This document shows positions 5,114 through 5,239 of a stretch of 5,239 nt of DNA, in pieces. The position numbers were made by a program, and so were the translations under genes. Every line of letters starts with the position of its first letter. The stretch's first letter is position 1. Below the pieces are notes generated by a model. It had not been told where the DNA came from and ran no database searches. It worked only from the letters and a program-made list of their open reading frames with translations. The DNA comes from Candidatus Bruticola papionis (GTDB lineage Bacteria; Vulcanimicrobiota; Xenobia; Xenobiales; Xenobiaceae): positions 116,122 to 121,360 of the forward strand of contig DHKB01000011.1 of NCBI GenBank assembly GCA_002407045.1, in the 5' to 3' direction.

Positions 5114-5175
5114 TTTTTATGTCTATTTACGACTTTTTTGAATAGGCTTTACTGGCTAAGCCAACTTTAGATAGA

Positions 5176-5191
5176 TGTTTCACGTGAAACA
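5176..5191. other. parS centromere site 1
   Basis: TGTTTCACGTGAAACA is a perfect 16-bp palindrome identical to the bacterial parS consensus. It is the expected loading site for the ParB-family protein encoded at 1621-2574. Confidence 0.95.
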
Positions 5192-5200
5192 CAGAGCATA

Positions 5201-5216
5201 CGTTTCACGTGAAACA
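5201..5216. other. parS centromere site 2
   Basis: CGTTTCACGTGAAACA matches parS except for the outermost base (C instead of T), keeping the 14-bp palindromic core. Its centre is 25 bp from that of site 1. Confidence 0.93.
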
Positions 5217-5231
5217 TATAAAAGAGGGGTA

Positions 5232-5239
5232 TTGGGGCG
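5232..5239 (+). CDS. Possible first codons of the next gene (perhaps parA)
   Basis: TTG GGG CG at the very edge would encode Met-Gly-Arg/Pro-like start residues, and ParA/Soj proteins often begin MGR or MGK. A purine-rich AAGAGGGG (5222-5229) lies just before, although the gap to the TTG is only 2-4 nt, short for a Shine-Dalgarno sequence. The parS pair next to it would suit a parA gene. With eight bases this is only a suggestion, and the true start may lie beyond the window. Confidence 0.2.

Larger units (their letters stand above)
4997..5231. other. Intergenic region with terminator, promoter candidate and parS pair
   Basis: These 235 bases after the DUF362 gene contain no gene. They hold the terminator, a candidate promoter, a short palindrome TGGCT-A-AGCCA (5153-5163) of unknown role, and two parS sites just before the right edge. 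Confidence 0.75.

Noticed and set aside
5176..5216. Noc-binding boxes
   Set aside because: The palindromes have the central CACGTG of parS, not the CCCGGG-type centre of the Noc box.

Overview
The window looks like a replication-origin-proximal piece of a low-GC bacterial chromosome. It carries a ParB/Noc-family gene, rsmG, an AT-rich gap with a cluster of DnaA-box-like 9-mers, an anaerobe-type DUF362 iron-sulfur protein and two parS sites. Strong AT bias, Shine-Dalgarno-led starts and the ferredoxin-type DUF362 protein suggest an anaerobic Firmicute, possibly of the Negativicutes. That placement is inference, because no rRNA or other marker is present.

Layout. Bases 1-792 (minus strand) hold the N-terminal 264 residues of a secreted lipoprotein with a galactose-binding-like beta-sandwich; its 3' end lies outside the window. 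Bases 793-1620 contain no convincing gene. The first part of that gap (about 880-1210) is packed with copies of TGTCAGTA/TACTGACA and GTC-A-GAC palindromes, and the same 7-mer is also scattered through the lipoprotein gene. The part next to parB (about 1490-1620) has a strong ribosome binding site with a five-codon ORF and several short inverted repeats. Then come parB/noc-like (1621-2574) and rsmG (best start ATG 2648, ending 3358), probably one operon closed by a strong terminator at 3375-3411. The 3359-3886 gap carries six DnaA-box-like 9-mers and a 14-bp inverted repeat around the terminator; it is the best oriC candidate here. The DUF362 gene follows (best start GTG 3887, ending 4996) with its own terminator. 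The right end has a candidate promoter, two parS sites 25 bp apart and possibly the first codons of the next gene, which might be parA.

How it fits together. The ParB-family protein keeps the residues that specify parS rather than the Noc box, and two parS sites lie about 2.6 kb downstream of its gene, so protein and sites probably act together in origin segregation. RsmG methylates 16S rRNA and is a habitual neighbour of parB/noc near origins. The DUF362 and lipoprotein genes have no clear functional link to this set. The least explained signal is the dense, DNA-level repetition of TGTCAGT confined to the left 1.2 kb.
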